A stretch of DNA of 64,000 bases from Flavisolibacter ginsengisoli DSM 18119 (GTDB lineage Bacteria > Bacteroidota > Bacteroidia > Chitinophagales > Chitinophagaceae): assembly GCF_900129295.1 (NCBI RefSeq), contig NZ_FQUU01000013.1:62001-126000 (forward strand). Reading direction: 5' to 3'. The position numbers and the translations under genes are program-made. Below are positions 36,163 through 45,219 of this stretch, one piece after another; the first letter of the stretch is position 1; each line of letters opens with the position of its first letter. The notes beneath the pieces were generated by a model, which made no database searches, had not been told where the DNA came from, and saw only the letters and a program-made list of their open reading frames with translations.

Positions 36163-37146
36163 GTGATTGGACTGTTTAAACAAAAATCTCCAGGTAATGT
36201 CGTTGTCCTGCTGATCTTTGGCCTATTATTGAAGCTGCCACTATTCTTATTTCCAAAGAATATTACTTTTTCTGAACAGGATGGACCATTATACCAGTGG
36301 TTTATTGGTATGCTGCCTGCAAATAATGGGCTGCTTTGCAGTTTGATTTCATTTGGCTTATTGTACCTGCAGGCTTTATTAATTACTTACCTGGCCAATG
36401 AGTATCGTATGATGGCAAGGCAGAACTTCCTGCCCGGAATGTCATACCTGATGATTACATCTTTGTTGCCGGAATGGAGTTATTTATCTGCACCTCTTTT
36501 AAGCGCTACTTTTATTATTTGGATATTCATTACGCTTTTCCGGTTATATAATTCTCCTATTGCAAAAGCACAGGTGTATAATATTGGCTTAATAACAGGG
36601 TTAAGCTCCTATATCTACTTTCCTTCTGCCTGTTTTATTATATGCATAATTTTAGGACTAATGATCCTGAAACCTTTTAGGTTTAACGAGATCATTTTGT
36701 TCCTTCTTGGCTGTATTACGCCTTATTATTTTTATGGCATATACCTTTTTCTGACTGACAGGTTGAACTTTAAGAATTTTGTGCCCGAAGTTTCTTTTGC
36801 TGTTCCCCAGCTTAAAAACTCTCTGTGGCTGGCCATTAGTACCTTTCTTATTGCGATTCCTTTTATTATGGGAGGCTATTATATCCAGACACATTTAAGA
36901 AAAATGCTTATCCAGGTAAGAAAGAACTGGAGCATCATATTACTGTATCTTTTATTATCCTTTTTCGTTCCCTTTATTAACAGCCATCATGCGCTCCAGG
37001 CATGGATGCTTATAGCTGCCCCTTTTGCCCTTTTTCATGCCTGTGCGTATTTCTACCAGACCAGGAAAATCATATCATCGTTATTATTTATTATGGCTAT
37101 TGGCTATATCCTGTATATGCAATATGGTACTGCAACAGTGCATTAA
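36163..37146 (+). CDS. DUF6427 family polytopic membrane protein
   Basis: This 327-aa integral membrane protein has about nine TM helices. The pattern MIGLFKQKSPGNVVVLLIFG at the start and the arrangement of helices match the Bacteroidota-only DUF6427 family, which is of unknown function and often sits beside purine or uracil genes. The start is GTG at 36163, only 12 nt after the previous stop. purQ follows 49 nt downstream with its own likely promoter. Confidence 0.75.
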   Translation: MIGLFKQKSPGNVVVLLIFGLLLKLPLFLFPKNITFSEQDGPLYQWFIGMLPANNGLLCSLISFGLLYLQALLITYLANEYRMMARQNFLPGMSYLMITSLLPEWSYLSAPLLSATFIIWIFITLFRLYNSPIAKAQVYNIGLITGLSSYIYFPSACFIICIILGLMILKPFRFNEIILFLLGCITPYYFYGIYLFLTDRLNFKNFVPEVSFAVPQLKNSLWLAISTFLIAIPFIMGGYYIQTHLRKMLIQVRKNWSIILLYLLLSFFVPFINSHHALQAWMLIAAPFALFHACAYFYQTRKIISSLLFIMAIGYILYMQYGTATVH

Positions 37147-37169
37147 AAGGAAAAATGACCTCTGCAAAC

Positions 37170-37177
37170 TATCTTTG
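37170..37177 (+). promoter_or_regulatory. Bacteroidota-type -7 element (TAnnTTTG) upstream of purQ
   Basis: TATCTTTG matches the Bacteroidota -7 consensus TAnnTTTG exactly and lies 19 nt before the purQ ATG at 37196. No clear TTG is found at the -33 position, so the upstream half is weak. The element would give a very short 5' leader. Confidence 0.5.
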
Positions 37178-37195
37178 CAGTTCAAAACTTAATAT

Positions 37196-37873
37196 ATGAA
37201 GTTTGGTGTTGTGGTTTTCCCAGGCTCTAATTGCGACAGAGATATGTACAACGCCCTGGTACATGACCTAAACCAGGAATGTATAATGTTGTGGCATAAA
37301 GACAGTGATCTTTCTGAATTTACTACTGAGGACTGTATTGTACTTCCCGGGGGATTTTCTTATGGAGATTATTTGCGTACAGGTGCCATAGCCCGATTTA
37401 GCCCCATCATGCAAAGCATTATTGAGTTTGCTAAAAATGGAGGCAAAGTATTAGGCGTATGTAATGGCTTTCAGATCTTATGCGAATCTCATTTACTGCC
37501 GGGTGCATTATTACGTAACAATAACCAGCAATATGTCTGCAAAAACCTGTATATAAAGGACGTCCAGGATAAGGTTTATAAGATACCAATTGCACATGGC
37601 GAAGGCCGTTATTATGCCGATGATGCAACGCTGGATATCCTGGAAAAAAATAACCAGGTTCTATTCCGTTATTGTGATGAAAAAGGAAATTTAGTTCCTG
37701 AAGCTAACCCCAATGGTTCAGTCCGAAATATTGCGGGTATCTGTAATGAAACCCGAAATGTTTTTGGTATGATGCCCCATCCTGAAAGAGCTTGTTCTTC
37801 ATTATTAGGAAATACTGACGGCAGGAAAATTTTCGAGATATTGTTTTCCGAGGTGATGGAAGGTGTCATTTAA
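37196..37873 (+). CDS. purQ: PurQ, phosphoribosylformylglycinamidine synthase glutaminase subunit
   Basis: This 225-aa class I glutamine amidotransferase supplies ammonia to PurL in purine synthesis (FGAR to FGAM). FPGSNCDRD opens the fold, VLGVCNGFQ holds the catalytic C89, and MMPHPERA gives the His and Glu of the triad. Such separate PurQ subunits need PurL and the small linker PurS; purS lies alone 13 kb away at 50298, and purL is not in the window. Confidence 0.96.
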   Translation: MKFGVVVFPGSNCDRDMYNALVHDLNQECIMLWHKDSDLSEFTTEDCIVLPGGFSYGDYLRTGAIARFSPIMQSIIEFAKNGGKVLGVCNGFQILCESHLLPGALLRNNNQQYVCKNLYIKDVQDKVYKIPIAHGEGRYYADDATLDILEKNNQVLFRYCDEKGNLVPEANPNGSVRNIAGICNETRNVFGMMPHPERACSSLLGNTDGRKIFEILFSEVMEGVI

Positions 37874-37944
37874 GGTTTCCTTACCCCTACTTTAACAAGT
37901 TTTCAAATTTTAATATTAGAAATTTGTTGACATAAATCTGGAGC

Positions 37945-38400
37945 ATGAAAAGATTACTATTGATTCTTAGTGTTTTCTTCACTGTGGCTGTTGCATCAGC
38001 GCAAAACATCAATCCTGTTAGTTGGACATTTACCAGTAAAAAATTGGGAGATAAGGAATACGAAATACAAATGTTGGCTACAATTCAGCAAGGATGGCAT
38101 TTATACTCTCAATCTCAACCTGCAGACGCTATAGCACAACCCACTTCATTTCAATTCAATAAGAACCCTTTATTGGATATGAGTGGTAAAGTGAAGGAAG
38201 TTGGCAAAATGGAAAAATTCAAGGATAAGACCCTGGATGTTTCTGCCAATCAATACAGTAATAAAGTGTTATTTGTACAGAAAGTGAAAATAAAGGGAAA
38301 GGCAAAAACCAATGTAACGGGCAAGTTGGAATTTCAAACTTGTAACGATGAGAAATGTCTGCCTCCTAAATCTGTGAATTTCTCAATAGCCTTAAAATAA
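37945..38400 (+). CDS. Stand-alone DsbD alpha-like domain protein
   Basis: This 151-aa secreted protein has a signal peptide (first 20 residues to ASA) and one DsbD N-terminal (alpha) domain. The redox Cys pair is present as C133NDEKC138LPP, matching the CxxxxC-YPP pattern of DsbD alpha domains. It precedes a full DsbD whose own alpha domain lacks these cysteines, so the present protein could be the electron acceptor of the transmembrane part. A hairpin separates the two genes. Confidence 0.85.
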   Translation: MKRLLLILSVFFTVAVASAQNINPVSWTFTSKKLGDKEYEIQMLATIQQGWHLYSQSQPADAIAQPTSFQFNKNPLLDMSGKVKEVGKMEKFKDKTLDVSANQYSNKVLFVQKVKIKGKAKTNVTGKLEFQTCNDEKCLPPKSVNFSIALK

Positions 38401-38416
38401 TATGAACCATTAGTTC

Positions 38417-38454
38417 AGCAAAACGAGTTCTTTTTAAGGACTCGTTTTGCTTTA
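38417..38454 (+). terminator. Hairpin between the two DsbD-type genes
   Basis: AGCAAAACGAGT (38417-38428) pairs with ACTCGTTTTGCT (38440-38451), a perfect 12-bp stem with an 11-nt T-rich loop. Only a short TT run follows, so it may be a partial terminator setting the ratio of the two products. Confidence 0.55.
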
Positions 38455-38465
38455 AATACAGGAAG

Positions 38466-40418
38466 ATGAAAGCAATCGTTCAGGCCGGCTTATTTATATT
38501 TTTTATACTGGCAGGAGTTTTAACACATGCGCAAGATTCAATTCAGCCATTTAAATGGAATGTTAGCAGTAAAAAAATCAGTGCTAACCAATACCAATTG
38601 ATATTCTCAACAACTGGAAATAAAGGTTGGGATTTGTACGCTCCGGATCAATTATTAAGTGAGGTGCCCACCACCGAATTGCAATTGTCCGATTCGTCTA
38701 TAATGGTTACAAATGGTTATGCCGATTCCGGTTATTTTAAAAAAACGCACAGCCCCTTATTTGATACTGTTGTAAAGACCTACGAGGGGCCTGCTACCTG
38801 GAAAAAAACCATAACTTTTCCAGGGGTTATTCCTGGTCATCTTCAGGGCACTTTATTGTATACTTATGGTAGGGGTGAAGAATTCTATCCTTCTACCGCA
38901 CTTTCATTTAATGTTTCATTGGAAGGAGGAGTAAACACCACGGCCCAAATAAAAGTACCTACTATAGACCTCAAAAACCCTGTTAATAATTGTGGGGACG
39001 ATGATACTGCAGATAAAAGCTTGTTTTCTATTTTTCTCCTTGGGTTTATTGGAGGACTAATCGCTCTTATTACACCTTGTGTCTTCCCATTAATTCCCTT
39101 GACAGTTTCCTTCTTCACCAAAAAGTCCGGAACCCGGAAAAAGGGAATACAAAACGCATTGCTTTATGGGCTAAGTATATTTATAATCTATGCCTTATTA
39201 AGTGTACCGTTTCATCTTTTAAGCAGTGTAAACCCTGAGATATTAAATAATATATCTACCAATGTTTGGTTGAACCTTACATTTTTCGTGGTGTTCATAT
39301 TTTTCGCTCTTTCTTTCTTTGGACTTTATGAGATTGGTTTGCCAAGTGGTTTAGCCAGTAAAATAGATTCCAGGGCAGGTATGAGTAATTTCTGGGGCAT
39401 CTTCTTTATGGCTCTTACACTTGCTATTGTTAGTTTTTCCTGTACAGGACCTATACTAGGTTCCCTGCTTGCGGGTGTGCTGACGAGTGATAATGGAGCT
39501 ACCCAATTAACTTTTGGAATGTCAGGCTTTGGGTTGGGGCTTGCACTTCCCTTTGCTCTTTTTGCCTTATTCCCTAACTGGCTTCAATCGCTCCCCAAAT
39601 CAGGAGGATGGCTTAATTCAGTCAAAGTAGTATTGGGGTTCCTGGAACTGGCCCTGGCCATAAAGTTCCTTTCAAATGCTGACCTGGTTAAGCAATGGCA
39701 TCTGTTGGAAAGAGAAGTGTTTATTGCCCTATGGATTTTAATAGGAATAGCTATTGTACTTTACCTGCTTGGCATTATCAGGTTTGGACATGATAGTAAA
39801 CCTCGTTTTTCAAAGACAAGGGTCTTCTTTATCGCCTTATTCGGATTATTTACCCTGTACCTGGTGCCTGGGGTAACAAATACCAAATGGGCAAGACTCA
39901 CGCTTATCAGTGGATTCCCGCCTCCCTACGGTTATAGTATTTACCAACACCCTGTAAATTATGAAACAGGGGTAGAGCCGCTTCATAACCAGTATGCAAA
40001 GGCATTGCAAATGGCACGTGAACAAAATAAGCCCGTATTAATTGACTTTACAGGTTGGGCATGCGTCAATTGCAGAAGGATGGAAGAAAATGTATGGACA
40101 AATGAAGAAGTAAAGGAATTAATGAAAAATGATTTTATAGTCGTTTCCCTGTATGTAGATGAGAGGCAGCAATTACCAGCATCAGAGCAATTTGTTTATA
40201 ACACCAAGTCAGGTACCGAAAAACCCATTATAACTGTGGGAGATAAGTGGGCAACTTTTCAATCTGAGAATTTTAATGCCGTTTCCCAGCCTCAATATGC
40301 CATTATTTCTGCCGATGAAGTGGCTTTGACTAAAACCAAAGCATATACACCATCAGCAGGTCAGTTCCGGGATTGGCTGAAATGCGGGCTGGATGCATAT
40401 AAAAAGAGTAAAAAATAG
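38466..40418 (+). CDS. dsbD: DsbD-type transmembrane thiol:disulfide reductase
   Basis: This 650-aa protein carries reductant from the cytoplasm to the periplasm. After a signal peptide (to THA) the alpha-like domain (24-155) contains no cysteine: the position of the Cys pair reads YTYGRGEEFYPS. About eight TM helices follow with the redox Cys in LITPCVFPLIPL and VSFSCTGPILG, then a C-terminal thioredoxin-like domain with C533VNC536. The loss of the first Cys pair is unusual; the upstream 151-aa protein retains it. Confidence 0.9.
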   Translation: MKAIVQAGLFIFFILAGVLTHAQDSIQPFKWNVSSKKISANQYQLIFSTTGNKGWDLYAPDQLLSEVPTTELQLSDSSIMVTNGYADSGYFKKTHSPLFDTVVKTYEGPATWKKTITFPGVIPGHLQGTLLYTYGRGEEFYPSTALSFNVSLEGGVNTTAQIKVPTIDLKNPVNNCGDDDTADKSLFSIFLLGFIGGLIALITPCVFPLIPLTVSFFTKKSGTRKKGIQNALLYGLSIFIIYALLSVPFHLLSSVNPEILNNISTNVWLNLTFFVVFIFFALSFFGLYEIGLPSGLASKIDSRAGMSNFWGIFFMALTLAIVSFSCTGPILGSLLAGVLTSDNGATQLTFGMSGFGLGLALPFALFALFPNWLQSLPKSGGWLNSVKVVLGFLELALAIKFLSNADLVKQWHLLEREVFIALWILIGIAIVLYLLGIIRFGHDSKPRFSKTRVFFIALFGLFTLYLVPGVTNTKWARLTLISGFPPPYGYSIYQHPVNYETGVEPLHNQYAKALQMAREQNKPVLIDFTGWACVNCRRMEENVWTNEEVKELMKNDFIVVSLYVDERQQLPASEQFVYNTKSGTEKPIITVGDKWATFQSENFNAVSQPQYAIISADEVALTKTKAYTPSAGQFRDWLKCGLDAYKKSKK

Positions 40419-40458
40419 GGTATACCTATTAATTCACCTTTGATCAAAGGGTTAGAAA

Positions 40459-40490
40459 CAATAAAGCCACTCCAGGGAGTGGCTTTATTG
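40459..40490. terminator. Bidirectional terminator between dsbD and the DUF2795 gene
   Basis: CAATAAAGCCACTC (40459-40472) and GAGTGGCTTTATTG (40477-40490) form a perfect 14-bp stem with a 4-nt loop. The stem base is A/T-rich on both sides, so it can serve the convergent genes in both directions. Confidence 0.85.
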
Positions 40491-40505
40491 TGTATTGTCG
40501 TACAA

Positions 40506-40727
40506 TTAGTATTCATCTTCATTAAAAAGGAAATCATCCTGTGAAGGGTAATCCGGCCATATATCCTCAATACTTTCATACACCTCTCCTTCATCTTCGA
40601 GCTCCTGCAGGTTTTCTATTACTTCAATAGGCGCTCCCGAACGGATTGAATAATCGATCAATTCGTCCTTTGTCGCTGGCCAGGGTGCCTCTTCCAGGTA
40701 GGATGCTAATTCTAACGTCCAAAACAT
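40506..40727 (-). CDS. DUF2795 family small acidic protein
   Basis: This 73-aa protein contains LELASYLEEAPWPATKDELI and ENLQELEDEGEVYESIEDIW, then ends DFLFNEDEY. I recognise this as a short acidic DUF2795-type protein common in Bacteroidota, of unknown function; APWPATKDEL is the strong hallmark. I chose the ATG at 40727 (MFWTLELASYL) instead of an upstream one at 40778, as the extra 17 residues have no family match. It converges on dsbD across a perfect hairpin. Confidence 0.78.
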   Translation of the reverse strand: MFWTLELASYLEEAPWPATKDELIDYSIRSGAPIEVIENLQELEDEGEVYESIEDIWPDYPSQDDFLFNEDEY

Positions 40728-40937
40728 CTTTGTAGGTTTTTGATTGATTTTATTGAGATGGTGAAGTATAATTTCCATGCCAGTTTACAACAAACGGCCA
40801 TTATATTGAACCCCCCAAATTTTTCGCAAATGTAGGTGTAATAACTAATTTTCCAAATGTTGAATATTATATGGTTAAAAACAGGGATTGAACTTTGCCG
40901 GGCAGTATTGTTTATGGATATTTGAATAATTCTAAAG

Positions 40938-41615
40938 ATGCTAACAGCCAGGGATATACATAAAAAATACGGAACAATAGAAGTACTGAAAGGTGTAGAA
41001 ATTTCTATAAATACCGGTGAAATCGTAAGTATTGTAGGCCCTTCAGGTTCTGGTAAGTCCACTTTGTTGCATATTTTAGGCACTCTTGATAAGCCCGATA
41101 AAGGGGAAGTTATGTTGCATGATATCAATGTGACCAATCTTTCAGGCAAAAAACTGGCTGATTTCCGTAATAAGCATATTGGGTTCGTATTCCAGTTTCA
41201 TCACTTGCTTCCGGAGTTTTCTGCTTTGGAAAATGTATGTATTCCCGGATGGATCTCTGGAAATAATAAAAATGAAGTAAAGAAAAGGGCAGGGGAGCTG
41301 CTTAATTTATTGGGGCTTAGCCATAGGTTGCATAACAAACCGGGTGCTTTATCAGGCGGGGAGCAGCAGCGGGTAGCCGTGGCAAGGGCGCTTATCAATA
41401 ATCCTGATATTGTATTTGCAGATGAACCTACAGGAAACCTGGATACAGCAAATGCCCGTGAACTTCACCAACTCTTCTTTAAATTAAGAAAGGAATTTAA
41501 CCAGACATTCCTTATTGTTACCCATAATGAAGAACTTGCACAACTAAGTGACCGTAAACTCACTATGAAAGATGGTAAGATCGTATTTGAGGTTGATCTG
41601 GAGATTGAAACCTGA
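40938..41615 (+). CDS. lolD: LolD-like ABC transporter ATP-binding protein (first copy)
   Basis: This 225-aa ATPase of the LolD/MacB/FtsE group has Walker [10 protein letters not shown], the signature LSGGEQQRVAVARAL, Walker [12 protein letters not shown] and the switch His in IVTHNEELA. VFQFHHLLPEFSALENV is the typical Q-loop region of LolD. In the outer-membrane lipoprotein pathway such ATPases work with LolC/E permeases, but no permease gene is adjacent, so the partner is elsewhere. It converges with the cobalamin adenosyltransferase gene. Confidence 0.9.
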   Translation: MLTARDIHKKYGTIEVLKGVEISINTGEIVSIVGPSGSGKSTLLHILGTLDKPDKGEVMLHDINVTNLSGKKLADFRNKHIGFVFQFHHLLPEFSALENVCIPGWISGNNKNEVKKRAGELLNLLGLSHRLHNKPGALSGGEQQRVAVARALINNPDIVFADEPTGNLDTANARELHQLFFKLRKEFNQTFLIVTHNEELAQLSDRKLTMKDGKIVFEVDLEIET

Positions 41616-41633
41616 GGAGCTTACAAAAAATTT

Positions 41634-42200
41634 CTACTGACCAATTCTCGGATTCCATTTTATCTCATCTACCCCAAGCTTAAGACCCACATAGCGGGCA
41701 AGGGTAAAAAGATAATCGCTAAGCCGGTTCAGGTATTGGATCACCTTTTCATCAATAAATAGTTCATGTTGTTGCATATTTACTGCCAGCCTTTCTGCCC
41801 GGCGGCATACACAACGTACTATATGAATAGAAGAAACTATTGGATGTCCTCCAGGAAGTATAAAGGATTTCATCTCTGGCAACCGGGATGTCATCAGGTC
41901 TATACTGTTTTCCAGTATGGTTATATCTGATTGGTGAAGGTCCGGCAATCTCATTTTAGTTTCTTTCTCTGCATCTGTTGCCAAAGAAGAACCTATTGTA
42001 AAAAGCCTGTCCTGGATCTCTCTTAATTCATAGATAAACTCCGCATCATTCAACTGGTCATTAATTAATCCTATCCAGGAGTTTAATTCATCTACTGTGC
42101 CATAAGTTTCAATCCGTATATCATTCTTAGGCACTTTCGTTCCCCCAATTAATGAAGTATTGCCTTTGTCTCCTGTCTTTGTATAGATCTTGAAAGCCAT
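41634..42200 (-). CDS. PduO-type cob(I)yrinic acid a,c-diamide adenosyltransferase
   Basis: This 188-aa enzyme transfers adenosyl from ATP to cob(I)alamin to make coenzyme B12. The N-terminal ATP site KIYTKTGDKGNTSLIGG, YGTVDELNSWIG and CRRAERLAV mark the PduO/MMAB family, which forms trimers. It is the last of a minus-strand trio gatC, ABC ATPase and this gene, with 8- and 10-nt gaps. No B12 riboswitch is visible. Confidence 0.93.
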   Translation of the reverse strand: MAFKIYTKTGDKGNTSLIGGTKVPKNDIRIETYGTVDELNSWIGLINDQLNDAEFIYELREIQDRLFTIGSSLATDAEKETKMRLPDLHQSDITILENSIDLMTSRLPEMKSFILPGGHPIVSSIHIVRCVCRRAERLAVNMQQHELFIDEKVIQYLNRLSDYLFTLARYVGLKLGVDEIKWNPRIGQ

Positions 42201-42208
42201 TTCATTTA

Positions 42209-42910
42209 TTATTTAACCAGCAATTGCTCTTTCCTGACGTCACTTTCTATGATGCCGTCCTTCAATCGTACGATTCTGTGTGCAAATTCAGCTATATCAA
42301 CTTCATGAGTTACAAGGATTACCGTATTTCCTCCCGCATGTATTTTACTGAATATCTCCATGATCTCGTGAGAGGTTTTCGAATCCAGGTTACCTGTAGG
42401 CTCATCGGCAAGGATGATAGAGGGATCATTCACCAATGCTCTGGCAATGGCTACTCTTTGATTTTGTCCTCCACTCATCTCATTGGGTTTGTGGTGGCTC
42501 CTATCCGCCAGGTTCACCCTTGATAGTACCTCAAGGGCTTTTTCCATTCTTTGCTTACGGGGTACGCCAGCATATACAAGTGGTAGTGCAACATTTTCAG
42601 CCGCCGTCAACCGGGGAAGCAGGTTGAATTGCTGGAATACAAAACCAATCTCTTTATTCCTGACATCTGCAAGGTCATTATCCGCCATTGAGCTAACATC
42701 ATGACCATTCAATATATACGTTCCACTGGTAGGTGTATCCAGGCAACCCAGTATATTCATTAGGGTGCTTTTGCCTGAACCGGAAGGCCCCATTAATGCT
42801 ACATATTCATTCTTTAAAATATCAAAGGAGATACCTTTCAATACTTCAATGACTTGTTTTCCCAGGTAGTAATTTTTCTTGATATTGTCCAGGTGTATGA
42901 TGGCCTCCAT
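42209..42910 (-). CDS. MacB/LolD-like ABC transporter ATP-binding protein (second copy)
   Basis: This 233-aa ATPase has Walker [10 protein letters not shown], the signature [15 protein letters not shown], Walker [12 protein letters not shown] and the His in [28 protein letters not shown] and [21 protein letters not shown] are MacB-like. It differs clearly from the LolD-like copy 600 bp away, so they are not recent duplicates. It lies between gatC and the cobalamin adenosyltransferase gene with no permease nearby. Confidence 0.9.
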   Translation of the reverse strand: MEAIIHLDNIKKNYYLGKQVIEVLKGISFDILKNEYVALMGPSGSGKSTLMNILGCLDTPTSGTYILNGHDVSSMADNDLADVRNKEIGFVFQQFNLLPRLTAAENVALPLVYAGVPRKQRMEKALEVLSRVNLADRSHHKPNEMSGGQNQRVAIARALVNDPSIILADEPTGNLDSKTSHEIMEIFSKIHAGGNTVILVTHEVDIAEFAHRIVRLKDGIIESDVRKEQLLVK

Positions 42911-42920
42911 TACATTAAGA

Positions 42921-43217
42921 TTAATCTGGTTTTTTGATCACTTTAGGTACTTTGAAAAACTGGCTATCATGCAAAGGCGCATTTCTTAAGGCTTCTTCCT
43001 GGGTAAGCATGTTTTTTACTTCGTCTTCACGAAGCATGTTATTATTCCCACTCATATGCAGCAAGGGATCAATACCACTCGTATCAAGTTCTTTCAGCTT
43101 ATCTACAAATCCTATCATTTTTACAAGATCTGCTTTGATCTCTTCCTTTTCTGCTTCATTAAAATCAAGCATAGAGAGACGGGATAATTTTGCAATAAGG
43201 GCGTCATCTACCTGCAT
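42921..43217 (-). CDS. gatC: GatC, Asp/Glu-tRNA amidotransferase subunit C
   Basis: This 98-aa subunit clamps GatA in the GatCAB complex, which makes Gln-tRNA(Gln) or Asn-tRNA(Asn). It opens with [17 protein letters not shown] and has the long helix [33 protein letters not shown] and LREDEV, all family-typical. It is the first gene of a three-gene minus-strand unit. gatA and gatB are not in the window. Confidence 0.93.
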   Translation of the reverse strand: MQVDDALIAKLSRLSMLDFNEAEKEEIKADLVKMIGFVDKLKELDTSGIDPLLHMSGNNNMLREDEVKNMLTQEEALRNAPLHDSQFFKVPKVIKKPD

Positions 43218-43455
43218 TAAACAAATATAAGTACAGATTCATATCAGATCTATGCTTTTGGATAGGTGGTCCTGACAAAAGTTTCCTTTAGTTAGAATGG
43301 TTAATTGAACATGAAGAAAAATAATTTTCAAAAGGTTTGTACATTCCTTCCCCTAAGGCTAAGACAAAACTTACCTGGATCTGTTGATCAGTAAGGCAAG
43401 GAAGCTTAATTTGACTATTGAGACTTCTTATCTTCGCCATCCCAAAAGAGGATTT

Positions 43456-44457
43456 ATGGCTGCAAAAGAGATTGTATTAAGTGGAATCAGACCTACCGGG
43501 TTTTTACACCTGGGAAATTATTTTGGTGCTATGCGCAACTATGTTCGCATGCAGGAAGATTATGAATGTTATTTTTTCGTTGCCGACTGGCATTCCCTTA
43601 CCACACATCCCGATACCAAAGGGTTAAGGGAAAGTGTATTGAGAGTGATAGCTGAAAACCTGGCGGCAGGTCTTGACCCTGAAAAGGTTAGTTTGTATGT
43701 TCAAAGTTCTGTTCCCGAAATTGCGGAGTTATATCTCCTTTTGAATATGCTTGCTTACAAGGGTGAATTGGAGAAGACCGTTACCTTCAAGGATAAGGTG
43801 CGTCTGAATCCCCAAAATGTAAACTCAGGCCTTTTGACCTACCCGGTTTTAATGGCTTCAGATATCCTTATTCACCGGGCCAAATATGTACCCGTTGGCA
43901 AGGACCAGGAGCAACACCTGGAAATGGCAAGGAACTTCGCACAACGCTTTAACCATAGATATGGTGACCTGTTTCCTGAACCCCTGGCTTTTAACTTTGG
44001 AGCTGACCTGGTAAAAGTGCCGAGCCTTGATGGAGCTGGTAAAATGAGTAAGAGCGAAAACCAATATGCTACCCTTTACCTGGCAGATGATGATGACCTG
44101 ATCCGGAAAAAAGTTATGAAAGCTAAAACAGATGCCGGGCCTACAGAGCCTAATGCTGAAATGCCTGAGTACATAAAAAATATATTTCAGATCATGAGCC
44201 TGGTCAGTGAAGAGCAAACAGTAACTAAGTTCCGGGAAGATTTCAATAATGCTAACATCCGGTATGGTGATATGAAAAAACAGTTAGCTGAAGATATGGT
44301 CAGGTTTATAGCACCTATCCGGGAAAAAGCTAATGAAATCAGGAATGATGAAAACTATTTGAAAAAGATTATGAAGGAAGGAACTGAAAAGGCGCGCATC
44401 AGTGCTACCAAAACAATTGAGGCAGCCCGGGAATTAGCAGGCCTGAAATACTACTAG
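43456..44457 (+). CDS. trpS: TrpS, tryptophanyl-tRNA synthetase
   Basis: This 333-aa class I synthetase has the HIGH-type motif HLGN (18-21) in SGIRPTGFLHLGNYFGA and K196MSKS200. Family blocks such as FFVADWHSLT and PVGKDQEQHLEMARN are present. I chose the ATG at 43456; an upstream TTG in frame (43384) would add 24 residues without family similarity and would cover the likely promoter TATCTTCG at 43429. It is a monocistronic gene divergent from the gatC unit. Confidence 0.95.
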   Translation: MAAKEIVLSGIRPTGFLHLGNYFGAMRNYVRMQEDYECYFFVADWHSLTTHPDTKGLRESVLRVIAENLAAGLDPEKVSLYVQSSVPEIAELYLLLNMLAYKGELEKTVTFKDKVRLNPQNVNSGLLTYPVLMASDILIHRAKYVPVGKDQEQHLEMARNFAQRFNHRYGDLFPEPLAFNFGADLVKVPSLDGAGKMSKSENQYATLYLADDDDLIRKKVMKAKTDAGPTEPNAEMPEYIKNIFQIMSLVSEEQTVTKFREDFNNANIRYGDMKKQLAEDMVRFIAPIREKANEIRNDENYLKKIMKEGTEKARISATKTIEAARELAGLKYY

Positions 44458-44545
44458 ACAAAAATTAAAGTTTACTCATAAATCTCAGTACTATATTCTA
44501 TTTTGTGCCCCTTGAATAACTGAACGAATCAGTCCCCATCATTTT

Positions 44546-45181
44546 ATGGCAAAATCTAAAAAGGCAAAACATATTGCAATAGCTGGAAATATTGGTGCAG
44601 GAAAAACTACACTTACACAACTTCTTAGTAAGCATTATAAATGGATACCTCATTTCGAGGACGTAGATCACAATCCTTACCTTAATGATTTTTATGAAGA
44701 CATGCCACGCTGGAGTTTCCAGTTGCAGATATACTTTTTGAATAGCCGTATCAACCAGTTATTAGAGATACATAGAGGTAGTGAGACCGTCATCCAGGAT
44801 AGGACAATCTATGAAGATGCTAATATTTTTGCTCCCAATCTTCATGAAATGGGCTTGATGACCAAAAGGGATTTTGAAAATTATTATAGCTTCTTTCAAA
44901 CTCTAAAAACAATGGTTCAGCCTCCCGACCTGCTTATTTACCTGCAGGCTTCTGTTCCTACACTTGTAGGCCAGATCCAGAAGAGAGGAAGAGAATACGA
45001 AGAAAACATCCGCCTGGATTATTTAAAACGGCTTAATGAATATTATACCAAGTGGATCGATACATATAAGGAAGGGCCTCTACTGATAATAAACGTAGAC
45101 GAAAACAAATTTGGCGAAAAGGAAGAAGACCTGGGAATTATAATGAGCAAAATAGACGCCCAGTTATATGGCCTGTTTTAA
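44546..45181 (+). CDS. Deoxynucleoside kinase (dNK family)
   Basis: This 211-aa salvage enzyme phosphorylates deoxynucleosides. It has the P-loop AIAGNIGAGKTTL (12-24), QDRTIYEDANIFA (the DRS-type motif) and the arginine-rich LID segment QKRGREYEENI. Similar Bacteroidota enzymes are annotated as deoxyadenosine/deoxyguanosine kinases, but substrate choice cannot be read from sequence here. It follows trpS with an 88-nt gap. Confidence 0.92.
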   Translation: MAKSKKAKHIAIAGNIGAGKTTLTQLLSKHYKWIPHFEDVDHNPYLNDFYEDMPRWSFQLQIYFLNSRINQLLEIHRGSETVIQDRTIYEDANIFAPNLHEMGLMTKRDFENYYSFFQTLKTMVQPPDLLIYLQASVPTLVGQIQKRGREYEENIRLDYLKRLNEYYTKWIDTYKEGPLLIINVDENKFGEKEEDLGIIMSKIDAQLYGLF

Positions 45182-45219
45182 GCTGATACAGATCTAAGTT
45201 TATTGCAATTCTATTTCAC

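Noticed and set aside
40728-40778. 17-residue N-terminal extension of the DUF2795 protein
   Set aside because: No family similarity; MFWTLELASYL is the normal start.
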